DNA of 37,564 nucleotides from the NCBI GenBank assembly GCA_029572815.1, contig JAKPUQ010000055.1, positions 1 through 37,564 on the forward strand. Reading direction: 5' to 3'. The DNA is from Bacillota bacterium. GTDB taxonomy: Bacteria; Bacillota; Clostridia; Oscillospirales; Ruminococcaceae. Below, in pieces: positions 14,916 to 24,063 of the stretch. Within the stretch, counting starts at the first letter, position 1, and each line of letters begins with the position of its first letter. The notes under the pieces are model-generated. The model was not told where the DNA came from. It searched no databases and was given only the letters and a program-made list of their open reading frames with translations. Position numbers and translations under genes: made by a program.

Positions 14916-15920
14916 ATGAAGTTCTTGCGTAATATCGAGATAAAGCGCACCACAGCCGTTATGGCAGTCATAACAGCTGCCGCTCTTATTGCCGTATGGT
15001 TCTATGACAGGAAGCTTATCATACCTGTACTTCTTTTCGGTGCTGCATTCATTGTGGTTTACCTTGTTTCAGCCTTTCTCCGCTACAGGAGGATAACCAG
15101 GCTTTCCGCAGATATAGACAGGATACTCCATGGCGAGGAAAATATCAGTATCGAGGATTATTCCGAGGGAGATATCGGTGTGCTCCAGAGCGAGGTCTAC
15201 AAGATGACTATTCGTCTACGTGAGCAGCAGTCGGGACTAATGCAGGACAAGGTCTATCTTGCTGATCTTCTTGCAGATATATCTCATCAGATAAGGACTC
15301 CGCTCACCTCTATAAATATACTTGTATCCATGATTTCAGACCCCGAGATGTCTGAGGAGAAGCGTGAGCAGACCATTCACAAGCTCTATGGGCTTCTCTC
15401 TCGTATCGACTGGCTCATAACCGCATTGCTGAAAATGTCAAAGCTTGATGCAGGTACTATAAAATTCCATAAGGAAAAAGTGACTATGCAGGAGCTTCTT
15501 GACAAGGCGTGTATGCCTGTGCGTGTACCTATCGAGCTTCGCGGACAGGAGCTGAGCGTTAAGGCTGAGGGAGAGCTTGACTGCGATATTTCCTGGACCT
15601 GTGAGGCTGTCGGCAATATAGTCAAGAACTGCATGGAGCACACTCCCGACGGCGGCACAATAACTGTAAGCGGAAACTGTAATCCTCTTTACTCTGAGAT
15701 CATAATAACAGACAGCGGAAGCGGCATAGCAGAAGATGACCTTCCCCACATATTTGAGAGGTTCTATAAGGGCAGAGCCTCCGGCGAAAAGGGAGGCTTC
15801 GGAATAGGTCTTGCGCTTGCAAGAATGATAGTTACAGAGCAGAACGGTACCATAAAAGCTGAAAATGTTCCAAAGGGCGGAGCAATGTTTACTATAAGGA
15901 TATATGAAAGCACAGTATAA
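14916..15920 (+). CDS. Intramembrane-sensing histidine kinase (BceS-like)
   Basis: A 334-residue kinase. Two membrane helices (about 14-29 and 34-55) are joined by only a few residues, so there is no external sensor domain. This is the design of intramembrane-sensing kinases that read their cue through a partner ABC transporter. A short HAMP-like linker precedes the H-box ISHQIRTPLTS (His124), then the N-box NIVKNCMEHTPDGG, G1 box DSGSGIAEDD and G2 box GGFGIGLALA. It follows the regulator gene directly and ends in a terminator. The likely signal source is the ABC transporter encoded next. Family resemblance is clear; the stimulus is inferred. Confidence 0.9.
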   Translation: MKFLRNIEIKRTTAVMAVITAAALIAVWFYDRKLIIPVLLFGAAFIVVYLVSAFLRYRRITRLSADIDRILHGEENISIEDYSEGDIGVLQSEVYKMTIRLREQQSGLMQDKVYLADLLADISHQIRTPLTSINILVSMISDPEMSEEKREQTIHKLYGLLSRIDWLITALLKMSKLDAGTIKFHKEKVTMQELLDKACMPVRVPIELRGQELSVKAEGELDCDISWTCEAVGNIVKNCMEHTPDGGTITVSGNCNPLYSEIIITDSGSGIAEDDLPHIFERFYKGRASGEKGGFGIGLALARMIVTEQNGTIKAENVPKGGAMFTIRIYESTV

Positions 15921-15944
15921 GGCAGGTTTTACCTGCCTTTTTCT
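15919..15944 (+). terminator. Terminator after the histidine kinase gene
   Basis: The perfect stem AAGGCAGGT/ACCTGCCTT with a TTT loop overlaps the kinase stop codon and runs into T5 then C. The ABC transporter genes therefore probably use their own promoter in the 90 bases that follow. That gap holds a small inverted repeat, GTCA-TAT-TGAC (15981-15991), but no clear consensus promoter. Confidence 0.85.
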
Positions 15945-16033
15945 TTGGTGACAGATTTGTTATTTTAAAGTCACCGCTGTGTCATATTGACGTGGTGAGA
16001 TATACACATAAACTCAGAAAGGAAGTTACACTC

Positions 16034-16717
16034 ATGGAAATATTAAGAGTCGAAAATCTTTGCAAGACATACGGCAGCGGTGAAAACCAGGTCCGCGCTC
16101 TTGACAATGTTAGCTTTTCAGTGAATAAAGGAGAATTTGTTACGATAATCGGTCCTTCGGGTTCAGGCAAGTCCACACTTCTCCATATCCTTGGAGGTGT
16201 TGACAAGCCCACATCCGGAAAGGTATTCATGGACAGCTGTGACGTCTATGCTCAGAACGATGAACAGCTTGCTATCTTCCGACGCAGACAGGTTGGACTT
16301 ATCTATCAGTTCTACAATCTTATCCCCGTGCTGAATGTTACCGAGAATATCACCCTTCCCGTACTCATGGACGGTCAGAAGGTCAATGAGGAGAGAATGA
16401 ATGAGCTTCTTGACATACTCAAGCTCAAGGGTCGCGAGGAGCATCTTCCAAATCAGCTCTCGGGCGGTCAGCAGCAGAGAGTTTCTATAGGCAGAGCACT
16501 GATGAACGCTCCTGCGGTAGTCCTCGCAGACGAGCCTACAGGAAATCTTGACAGCAAGAACAGCAAGGAGATTGTAGACCTGCTGAAGACATCAAACAAG
16601 AAGTATAACCAGACACTTATCATCATCACCCATGATGAGAACATTGCCCTTCAGGCAGACCGTATCCTTGCCATCGAGGACGGCAGGATAACACGCGACG
16701 AGGTGATCCGCAAATGA
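16034..16717 (+). CDS. ABC transporter ATPase of the MacB/LolD/BceA type
   Basis: A 227-residue ATPase started at MEILRVENL because AAGGAAG lies eight bases upstream; the longer open frame lacks a ribosome site. Walker A is GPSGSGKST, the Q-loop follows in LIYQFYNLIPVLNV, the signature is LSGGQQQRVSIGRAL, Walker B is VVLADEPTGNLDS, and the H-loop is in IITHDEN. The YQFYNLIP and DEPTGNLDS motifs are characteristic of ATPases that work with FtsX-type permeases to move or release substrates at the membrane surface rather than import them. Its stop overlaps the permease start (ATGA). Confidence 0.93.
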   Translation: MEILRVENLCKTYGSGENQVRALDNVSFSVNKGEFVTIIGPSGSGKSTLLHILGGVDKPTSGKVFMDSCDVYAQNDEQLAIFRRRQVGLIYQFYNLIPVLNVTENITLPVLMDGQKVNEERMNELLDILKLKGREEHLPNQLSGGQQQRVSIGRALMNAPAVVLADEPTGNLDSKNSKEIVDLLKTSNKKYNQTLIIITHDENIALQADRILAIEDGRITRDEVIRK

Positions 16718-19475
16718 AGATCTTCAACAAGGTAACGCTCCAGTCTCTGAAGAAGAACAAAGCGCGTACTATCGTAACCATAATAGGTATCATGCTGTCG
16801 ACGGCTCTGATATGTGCAGTTACTACATCATTTGCCTCTGCAAGGAACTTTGCTATCGGGTATTACGAATATACCGAGGGCAAATGGCACGGACTTGAAA
16901 AGTACACCGACAAGGATACATACGACATAATAGAAGGCTCCGACAAGGTCAAGGACACAGGAGTCCTGAGTTATATCGGTTATGCTGAGATCGACAGCAC
17001 CAACAGCTACAAGCCCTATCTCTACATCTCGGGTTATGAGGAAGACGAGACGGGAATAATCCCCATACACATGATCTCGGGACGTCTGCCCGAAAACAGC
17101 AGCGAGATACTCCTTCCCGAACATCTCAGCGCAAACGGTGAAGTGGAGCTCCATGAGGGTGACAAGCTCACTCTCGAAATAGGCGACAGAAAGCCTGCTC
17201 CCGAGAAAGTCAGGAAAATTGCGGATATTCCCGAATATATAGACATTCCCGATGAGGCGGTAAGCGATATTATCCTTACACAGGAAAATCCTTTTCAGGG
17301 ATTTGATGATGAGGACGGCGACGCAATCTCGGTAGAAAAACTCGATGTAAGAGAGACAAGGGAATATACGGTTGTCGGATTTTATGAGCGCCCTGATTTT
17401 GAGGATATTTACTGTGCAGGCTATACCGCACTGACAGTTCCCGATGAGTACACCGATGATACCATGTTCACAGTATACTACCGCATGAACAACATGAAGG
17501 ATATCTATGACTTCATGAAGGAAAATAAACTTGATGGCATGGCTCATTCCGATCTTCTCATGTTCAGCGGTGTATCAAGGTACAAGACTTTCTACAGCGT
17601 GATATACGGACTTGCTGCCGTAGTTATCGGGCTCATCATGTTCGGCTCAATTATGCTGATATACAATGCGTTTGCTATCTCAGTAGCCGACAGGACGAGG
17701 CAGTTCGGACTTCTCTCCTCCATAGGAGCCACCAAGAAGCAGCTCCGCAAGATGGTACGCTTTGAAGCGATCTCCCTTGGTGCTATCGGTATCCCTCTGG
17801 GTATAATTCTTGGAATAGTGGGTATGTGGGTGACCTTCCTTGCAATAGGAAGCAGGTTCTCTACATTTGTGGGAGACCGTTATCCTGAGCCAATGCGTAT
17901 CTGTGTATCGCCCATAGCTATCGCAGCAGCCTGTGTTATCGCATTTGTGACCATAATGATCTCTGCATGGATCCCCTCTATCAGAGCCACAAGGATAACA
18001 GCAGTAGAAGCTATCCGCCAGAGCAAGGACATAAAGCAGAAGAAGCACATAAAGACTCCCAAGATAATTCTAAAGCTTTTTGGCGTATCAGGCGTGCTTG
18101 CACACAAGTATTTCAAGAGAAGCAAGAAGAAGTACCGTGCGACCATTATCAGTCTTTTCCTGAGCATAGTGCTCTTTATCTCGGCATACTCCTTCACGGC
18201 ATATCTTGTATCCGCAATAAAGGACGCAAATAATTCTTTCGGAATGGACTACATTCTCAATGTATATGAGCCCGAAGGCGTTGAGGACGCATCTGATGAT
18301 CCTCTTGAGATACTCCGCTGTATAAGAAACACCGAGCATATAACCGACTCAGCTTTCTATTTAAGAGATTATGGCTTCAGAGTGTATGCTGATGAAAGAG
18401 ATATACAAGAGGACTATATTGAAAAAATGTTGGGCAGTCCGGACGTGGCGATGAAAATATTAAACATGACGGATTCAGATTATATGATATAAATTATTAT
18501 TATGTTGACGATGAAACTTTCAGGGAAGTTCTGAAAAGCGAAGGTCTATCCGAAAGCGAGTTCATGAATAAAGATCATCCCCTCGGAATACTTGTTGACA
18601 ATACTCTTCTTTTTAATGAAAAGAGCGGAAGGATGGAGCGGACAAAGGTATTCAATAATAATGATTTCGACATAACGCTCCTGAAAAATAAGAAAATAGA
18701 AGGATATTATTATAGTGGTGATTATATAGACAGCGCAATATATGTAAACATTGAGGATGAGCTTGACAAAAAGTACGTCCCCTATGATGAGTGCCTTGAA
18801 GATATTACAATGCATATAGGAAAGGTAACGGATAAGCGTCCTTATTTTGTAAGCTCATATGGAGTGTCCGTGATATATCCATACAGTCTCAGAAAAGAGA
18901 TCCTCGGAGATTATACTAATGAGATGTACTCGTATGAATATGCTATCAATGCCGACGATACTAAGGCAGGATATGAGGCACTGAAAACTACACTCAAGGA
19001 AAACGGAATTCCCGACGGAGAGTTCTGGAACTATGCAGAGAGCATTGAGTCAGAGCGCAGCATGATAATCATCATAAAGGTGTTCGCATACGGATTTATC
19101 GTACTTATCTCACTTATCGCCGCAGCAAACGTATTCAATACCATAACCACCAATATCAACCTCCGCCGCAGAGAGTTCGCAATGCTTAAATCCGTGGGAA
19201 TGACAGCAAAGGGCATGAGAAGAATGCTGAACTACGAGTGCCTGCTTTACGGCACAAAGGCACTTCTGTACGGACTTCCCGTATCAGTGGGCGTTACCTA
19301 TCTCATCTATCTCTCTATCAATGAAGGAATAGACACATCTTTCTTTGTTCCGTGGGTAGCAGTTGCAGTTGCAGTACTTAGCGTATTCCTTGTGGTATTC
19401 TCCACAATGATGTTCTCAATGAGCAAAATAAAGAAGGATAACCCCATAGATGCACTTAAAAACGAAAACCTTTGA
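16714..19475 (+). pseudogene. FtsX-family ABC permease, split by a one-base frameshift
   Basis: Partner permease of the preceding ATPase. The first frame (16714-18492, 592 residues) contains TM1, a large extracellular domain, TM2-4 with the FtsX motif (TRQFGLLSSIGATKKQLRKM), TM5 and the start of a second extracellular domain. It stops at TAA (18490-18492). The second frame picks up at once (NYYYVDDETFREVL) and runs to 19475, with the second FtsX domain (RRREFAMLKSVGMTAKGMRRM) and the last helices. The full span is one base short of a whole number of codons, so one lost base within the ATATAA stretch near 18487-18492 explains it; an intact protein would be about 920 residues. Around 18340-18800, in the second extracellular domain, codons become clearly AT-richer than in the flanks. 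The break may be real or a sequencing indel. Confidence 0.82.
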
Positions 19476-19482
19476 TATAAAC

Positions 19483-19512
19483 AAAAGCCGCAGGTAAAAC
19501 TGCGGCTTTTTC
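19483..19512. terminator. Bidirectional terminator between convergent genes
   Basis: AAAAGCCGCAG (19483-19493) pairs with CTGCGGCTTTT (19500-19510), giving A/T flanks on both sides. It ends the permease gene on the plus strand and the lipoprotein gene on the minus strand. Confidence 0.85.
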
Positions 19513-19515
19513 ATG

Positions 19516-20115
19516 TTATTCGGTTTGTTCATTGCTGTCCAGTCTGTCCATGAGGAAGTCAAGCAATCCCTTGCCCTCGTCCTTAGAATCAAGATCAACA
19601 TCTCTGGCATCGCTTTTCCAGCTTGAGCTGTCAGGGAGCAGGCTGTAAGCGAGGTTATGCTGGTGCCACTCAAACGCCATATCCTCGGCAGTCCTGTAGC
19701 TCTGCATATCAGCGCTGTGTATGGGGTGTACGGAGATAAGCGCCTGACATATCAAAAGGATATCGTCCTCATCTTCTATCTTGTATGAGTCGGTTATGTG
19801 CCAGTTTTCGGGTTCGCAAAGTGCATAGAACTCCTCGCCTCCGTAGCTGAAAATGTAATTCACACCATCTCCGTCGGTATCGTGAAGACCAATATCCTCG
19901 GGAGAGCTCAGAAGAGAAGCATCATATGTAGTATAAACCGTTATGGGCTCAGTTACGTTGGCAGGAGCTGCAGTGGTTGTTGCTTCTTCTGTAACCGGTA
20001 CAGTCGTCACAGCCTCTGTAGTCACAACTGCGGTATTCTCGGTAATTGTCACCTTGTTACAGCCTGACAAAACGCACATCACAGCAGCTGACAAAAGGGC
20101 AAGCTGTTTTTTCAT
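19516..20115 (-). CDS. Hypothetical lipoprotein in the ThrE operon
   Basis: A 199-residue lipoprotein with GGAGG upstream. The signal ends at VLSGCNK (Cys19), followed by a Thr/Val/Ala-rich linker to about residue 60. The soluble part includes DTDGDGVNYIFSYGGEEFYAL and HPIHSADMQSYRTAEDMAFE, then WHQHNLAY and an acidic C-terminus. I recognise no family. The DTDGDG stretch is calcium-loop-like but lone. It begins 15 bases after the ThrE-like exporter gene with no terminator between, so the two are probably cotranscribed; a functional link is not evident. Confidence 0.75.
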   Translation of the reverse strand: MKKQLALLSAAVMCVLSGCNKVTITENTAVVTTEAVTTVPVTEEATTTAAPANVTEPITVYTTYDASLLSSPEDIGLHDTDGDGVNYIFSYGGEEFYALCEPENWHITDSYKIEDEDDILLICQALISVHPIHSADMQSYRTAEDMAFEWHQHNLAYSLLPDSSSWKSDARDVDLDSKDEGKGLLDFLMDRLDSNEQTE

Positions 20116-20130
20116 GAGTTTTCCTCCATA

Positions 20131-21453
20131 TCAGCTGCTCTTGCGGAAGTTCTTATCAGTGATTATCCTTGCGAATATAAGTCCGAGAGGAAGGGCAGCA
20201 ACGATAAGGACAGCCTTTGTGAGCCAGAGTCCGCCTGTTGCGATATCATTGAGAGCGATATAGTAGATACCCTTGTACATGAACATTCCGGGAACCATAA
20301 TAACGATAGAAGGTACGGTCAGCGTAATTCTCGGGTAGCCGATCCAGTGGTGTATAGCTGAAGCAAGGAGACCTGCTGTAAGAGCACCTATGAAAGCGGC
20401 AAGACCAACGTGTATCTCTGCCATATCGATAAGCTCAAGACGGAGCGTATTGGCTATCCTACCGATAAGGCCTGCTGTTGCTGCCATTTTGCGGGTGCTG
20501 TTGAACATAAGGGAGAAGCCGTAAACTCCGCAGAAGCTGGTGATCATCGTTATTGCGAAGCGGAGCAGGGGATCAAGCTGATAGGATTCAAAGTCTTGGG
20601 GGTGAAAGTTGAATATCAGTGCAGTTACCCAACCTGTCAGCGTTGCCACAAGGATAATGAGCAGGGCATATGTGACTCGTTCTATTCCCGAGCGCAGATC
20701 CAGCTTTGCCAGGTCCATACCGCCAGTGATAAGGGGAAATCCCGGGATAACGAACAGCATTGAGCAGATATATCCGGCCTGATGTATATCGGAAACATTC
20801 AGCAGCAGCTCTGCCAGCTTGATGAACAGCACATAGGTACAACAGGCAGAAGCAACTCCAACAGCCACATTGGCAAATAGGGTTATCTGCTTTTCAAGCA
20901 TTTTCTTGCGTACGAAGTTTCCGATGCCTGCGCCGAAAAAGGCACATATCATCTCAACGATACCGCCGCCGAGAAGGAATGTGAAGGCGCAGCAGGCGAG
21001 AGCAGAAGCCAGTCCCAGATTCCATGCCTTGTAGTTGCCCTTCATATCCTGGAACTTATCCAGTATCATGTGAAACTGCTGAACGGAGTATTTGCCAACC
21101 CGCTCGGCAAATCCGTCGGCGAAGTTTTCAAGCTCGTTCAGCTTGTCGGTGTTGACGCCTGTATTGTTCAGCGAAATGGCATTTGTGTAGGTCTCGCCGT
21201 TGCCGATACAGGTATATTCTATTGACAGCAGACCTATGTCTGCGTTGCAGGTTATATCAAGAGCACGGGCGAGCTTGTTCATAGAAGCTCTTACGCGCCA
21301 GGCGGCGGTTCCCACGGATAGCATCATCAGTCCTATCCTGCCCACAAGAGTTGCCTTCTCACAGAGAGAGGCGTTTATAGCAGGCTCCATGCTTTCGCTG
21401 TCAACTATCTCATGCCAGTCAATTGACATATGCTGTTTTCTGAATTTACTCAT
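20131..21453 (-). CDS. ThrE/YjjP-YjjB-type threonine/serine exporter
   Basis: A 440-residue membrane protein started at MSKFRKQ, with AGGAG five bases upstream. Residues to about 260 match the DUF1212/ThrE domain: a soluble front part (RIGLMMLSVGTAAWRVRASM, then a serine-peptidase-like fold of unknown role) followed by helices. The second half matches the ThrE_2/YjjB domain (GVYGFSLMFNSTRKM, then RITLTVPSIVIMVPGMFMYKG). In many bacteria these halves are separate proteins (YjjP and YjjB); here they are fused as in Corynebacterium ThrE. About ten helices are expected. The family exports threonine, serine or small organic acids such as succinate; substrate is not resolvable here. Confidence 0.88.
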   Translation of the reverse strand: MSKFRKQHMSIDWHEIVDSESMEPAINASLCEKATLVGRIGLMMLSVGTAAWRVRASMNKLARALDITCNADIGLLSIEYTCIGNGETYTNAISLNNTGVNTDKLNELENFADGFAERVGKYSVQQFHMILDKFQDMKGNYKAWNLGLASALACCAFTFLLGGGIVEMICAFFGAGIGNFVRKKMLEKQITLFANVAVGVASACCTYVLFIKLAELLLNVSDIHQAGYICSMLFVIPGFPLITGGMDLAKLDLRSGIERVTYALLIILVATLTGWVTALIFNFHPQDFESYQLDPLLRFAITMITSFCGVYGFSLMFNSTRKMAATAGLIGRIANTLRLELIDMAEIHVGLAAFIGALTAGLLASAIHHWIGYPRITLTVPSIVIMVPGMFMYKGIYYIALNDIATGGLWLTKAVLIVAALPLGLIFARIITDKNFRKSS

Positions 21454-21488
21454 AAAGCACTCCTTTATAATTAGTTGGACCAATGTGT

Positions 21489-21517
21489 ATTATACCACCT
21501 TTGGCAAAGAAATGCAA
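21489..21517 (-). promoter_or_regulatory. Promoter of the ThrE-lipoprotein operon
   Basis: On the minus strand TTGCAT (21517-21512), a 17-bp spacer and TATAAT (21494-21489), about 35 bases before the ThrE start. Confidence 0.8.
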
Positions 21518-21529
21518 CACTGTCACAGT

Positions 21530-21560
21530 AAAAAACGGAGCTCTTAAAGCTCCGTTTTTT
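21530..21560. terminator. Bidirectional terminator after the NarL-type regulator
   Basis: AAAAAACGGAGCT pairs with AGCTCCGTTTTTT around a 5-base loop. It lies two bases beyond the regulator stop on the minus strand and insulates the ThrE promoter. Confidence 0.9.
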
Positions 21561-21562
21561 GT

Positions 21563-22189
21563 TTATATTATGTTGTTCTTGATAGCAAAGACTGCAAGCT
21601 GAGTACGATCTTTAAGACCCAGCTTTTCCAGAAGGCGAGAGATGCCGTTCCTTACGGTACCCTCGGCGAGGAACAGCTTTGAAGCTATCTCCTTATTGTC
21701 GGCATCGTCGCATATGAGCCTGAGGAAGTCTATCTCGCGGTCGGTGAGGTCAAAGTTTTTAGCATCCTGCTGAACATAAACATCTTTTTTTATGGAGCGG
21801 AAGATGTTGTCGCAGAATACGTTTATACCGCCTGCCACAGCCTTTATGGAGTTGATTATCTTATCATTGTCCATCTCCTTGAGAATATAGCCGTCAGCAC
21901 CGCTGGCAATTGCCTTGTCAACGGTCTCCTTGTCGTCGAAGGTGGTCAGCACCAGGACCTTTACATCGGGGAGAGTGTCCTTTATTTTCCTTGTGCCGTA
22001 GCCGCCGTCGTAATCGGGCATACGCATATCCATGAGGACCACATCGGGCTTTAGTCTTACACTCATCTCATAGGCTTCCTTTCCGTTTGAAGCCTCTCCC
22101 ACAACATTCAGTTCGCTGTCGCCTGCAAGCACAGCCTTCAGACCTGCGCGGAGTATCTGAACGTCATCAGCAAGTATAATATTTATCAT
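21563..22189 (-). CDS. NarL/FixJ-family response regulator
   Basis: A 208-residue regulator. The receiver domain has Asp8-Asp9, phospho-acceptor Asp54 (VLMDMRMPDYDGG) and Lys in YILKEMDND. The LuxR-type helix-turn-helix domain covers about 145-205 (LTDREIDFLRLICDD, NKEIASKLFLAEGTVRNGI, ISRLLEKLGLKDRTQ). Its ATG overlaps the kinase stop (ATGA), so it is the dedicated partner of the 7TM kinase upstream, although that kinase gene looks frameshifted. Targets cannot be read from the window. Confidence 0.94.
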   Translation of the reverse strand: MINIILADDVQILRAGLKAVLAGDSELNVVGEASNGKEAYEMSVRLKPDVVLMDMRMPDYDGGYGTRKIKDTLPDVKVLVLTTFDDKETVDKAIASGADGYILKEMDNDKIINSIKAVAGGINVFCDNIFRSIKKDVYVQQDAKNFDLTDREIDFLRLICDDADNKEIASKLFLAEGTVRNGISRLLEKLGLKDRTQLAVFAIKNNII

Positions 22190-23798
22190 ATCTGCACCTC
22201 TTTTATCGGAATTTTTATCATTGTATTGAAGCCTTCTCCCTTTATCGAGGAGAACCTTACAGTGCCGCCGAGAGCCTCTGTGCGCTCTCTTATACCGCGG
22301 AGACCGTTGTGCTCTGATATTTTCTTACAGCCCTTTCCGTTGTCAAGAATATACATCTCAAGCCGGTCATCGAGAAATTTGAGGATAATATCTATACGGC
22401 TTGCCTCCGAGTATCTCAGGGCATTAGTAACGGTCTCGCGGCAGTTATCATACATCTCCCTGATACAGAAGCTGTATCTGTCGTCCTCGTTGCCCTGAAT
22501 ACAAAGCTCAGTCTCGACGCCGCGGACAGCGGTTATGACGGTCTGGACTGCCTTTGTGACAGAGGTCATGAACTCATCGTCCCTGAGGTTGTTTATTGTA
22601 CAGCGGAGCTGAGTTACACCGCTTCGTGAAAGTCCGTCTATCTCGGTGATATTGGTGAGCATAGAGCTGACATCGGGTGAGTCCTTTTCAGCTTCAAACC
22701 TTAGCATTTTTGCAAGGGAGCTTATCATGGTGAAGGTATGTCCCGCCGAGTCATGCATTTCCTGAGCGATGCGGTTTCTTTCCTGTTCGAGGCTGAGCTT
22801 CTTTTCTGCGGAAGCAAGCTCATGGTACTCCGTAACATTGCTTATGGTGATCACGGTCGCCACTCTGTTGCCGCGCTGATTTTCACAGTATGACTGTCTG
22901 AGGTTGTAGAACTGGCCCCCGACCCCGATCTCAACAGAGGAAAAGTCCTCGGGCACGGTCTGTCCCGAAGCTGCCGAAAGTGCGCTGATGAACTGATGAG
23001 TGTCAGCTGCTGACGCAAGGAATGGTACGGATTCCACGTACTTATTTTTATAGGAAACATTATTGTTGATATCAAAGATCATGACACCGCTGTTTATATT
23101 ATTAATTGTGTCGCGTATAGCGATATTATTGATGTTGAGCAGCCCGTATCTTCCCAGTGCTATAATGATTAGCAGACTGGAGAAGCCGAAGAAAAGCGGA
23201 GTAAGAGTAGCCTTAGACCTGAAAATACCTGCAAGTGAAAGAGTATTGATACCCAGTGGTATAGCTGCTGAAAGTATAAGCAGTATAGACTGCTTATTGA
23301 TCTGATCTGAGTTTTTGGTGTGCTTAAGACAGATTACAGTAATACCTGCAATTATACATATGTAATATATGACCTGGAAAACGTAGAACATCGGACCGTA
23401 TTCAACATGACCTGCTTCAAATACGGAATAGTAAAGATGGTGCCACGGGTTTGTGAAGGTGAGGATAATGGCAGATACAGTAATTAGCAGAAGCAGACGG
23501 AGTGTTTTTTGGCTCTTGGGTTTGCGTCGGAGTACTCCGCAGAAAGCATGAACCATAGAGGACCGAAGCGGCTTATGCCCACATTGCCTATGGAGTAGCT
23601 TATCCAGTACTGCATTCGGGTGTATGAAAAAAGTATGAGCAGCTCTGATATGAGCCACAGAACTATAGATACCTGACAGCATATGAAAAGTCTTGTGAGG
23701 CTGTTTTTGTTTCCGCGTCTGATGACCCATGTGAGTGAGCCTATCATACCGCATAGACCCAGTGCGAGAAGTATAGCAGGAACAATAGTATTAACCAT
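22186..23798 (-). pseudogene. 7TM sensor histidine kinase, frameshifted at an A6 tract
   Basis: The gene starts at MVNTIVPAIL (AAGGAGGTG upstream) in one frame, which stops soon after ANPRAKKHS. The rest, from KTLRLLLLITVSAIILTF, is in the frame one base away. The switch falls on GCC AAA AAA CAC (A6 at 23510-23505). With a seventh A it would read ARAKKTLRLLLLI without a break and give 537 residues. Domains then fit a complete kinase: seven membrane helices (HisKA_7TM type), a PAS-like segment (GVMIFDINNNVSYKNKYVES), an H-box of the HisKA_3 type (ERNRIAQEMHDSAGH), and an ATPase domain with NALRYSEASR, DNGKGC and LRGIRERTEALGG. It overlaps the NarL-type regulator by four bases. The break could be a base-calling error, a pseudogene, slippage on the A-tract or a -1 translational shift. 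Confidence 0.85.
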
Positions 23799-23817
23799 AT
23801 AACACCTCCTTATTATA

Positions 23818-23846
23818 ATTATAGCATAAAAGGATTTTAATAGCAA
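23818..23846 (-). promoter_or_regulatory. Proximal promoter P1 of the kinase/regulator pair
   Basis: On the minus strand TTGCTA (23846-23841), a 17-bp spacer and TATAAT (23823-23818), about 20 bases before the kinase start. It lies within the first copy of the tandem repeat. Confidence 0.75.
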
Positions 23847-24017
23847 GATGCGCGGAGAGAAAGTTCTGTTTTTCACGTCTGTAACGCGAAAAAGGGGGCG
23901 GCGGCTCGCCGCTTATAGCATAAAAGGATTTTAATAGCAAGATGTGCGGAGAGAAAGTTTTGTTTTTCACGTCTGTAACGCGAAAAAGGGGCAGCTGCTC
24001 GCCACTTATAGCATAAA
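23821..24017. repeat. Tandem 94/93-bp repeat carrying a promoter
   Basis: Unit A is 23821-23914 (94 bp), unit B is 23915-24007 (93 bp), and a third partial copy covers 24008-24017 (ATAGCATAAA). The units share ATAGCATAAAAGGATTTTAA, AGCAAGATG and CACGTCTGTAACGCG nearly unchanged. They diverge in a G/C-rich block: GGCGGCGGCTCGCCGC in A can form a hairpin, while GGCAGCTGCTCGCCAC in B cannot form the same one. On the minus strand each full unit contains the same -35/-10 pair. It is not a CRISPR: there are two long, adjacent units and no spacers. Confidence 0.85.
23912..23940 (-). promoter_or_regulatory. Distal promoter P2, duplicate copy of P1
   Basis: In repeat unit B the minus strand has TTGCTA (23940-23935), a 17-bp spacer and TATAAG (23917-23912). 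The last -10 base differs from P1, where the box is TATAAT. Transcripts from P2 would pass the hairpin of unit A before reaching the kinase. Confidence 0.5.
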
Positions 24018-24031
24018 GCTGATTTAGAGAA

Positions 24032-24056
24032 AACGCTCCGCATTACGCGGAGCGTT
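24032..24056 (-). terminator. Terminator of the large membrane protein gene
   Basis: A perfect 10-bp stem AACGCTCCGC/GCGGAGCGTT with loop ATTAC lies a few bases past the stop of the upstream gene; a T-rich tail (TTTTCTCTAAA) follows on the minus strand. Confidence 0.8.
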
Positions 24057-24063
24057 AAAGACA

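Noticed and set aside
23505..23510. Programmed -1 frameshift as the firm explanation of the kinase break
   Set aside because: The tract is only A6 in the C AAA AAA C register, with no upstream ribosome-like site or downstream stem that I could identify; a one-base deletion or read error is simpler. It is kept as an open option in the findings.
23821..24017. CRISPR array
   Set aside because: There are only two long adjacent units plus a fragment and no unique spacers; no cas genes are present.
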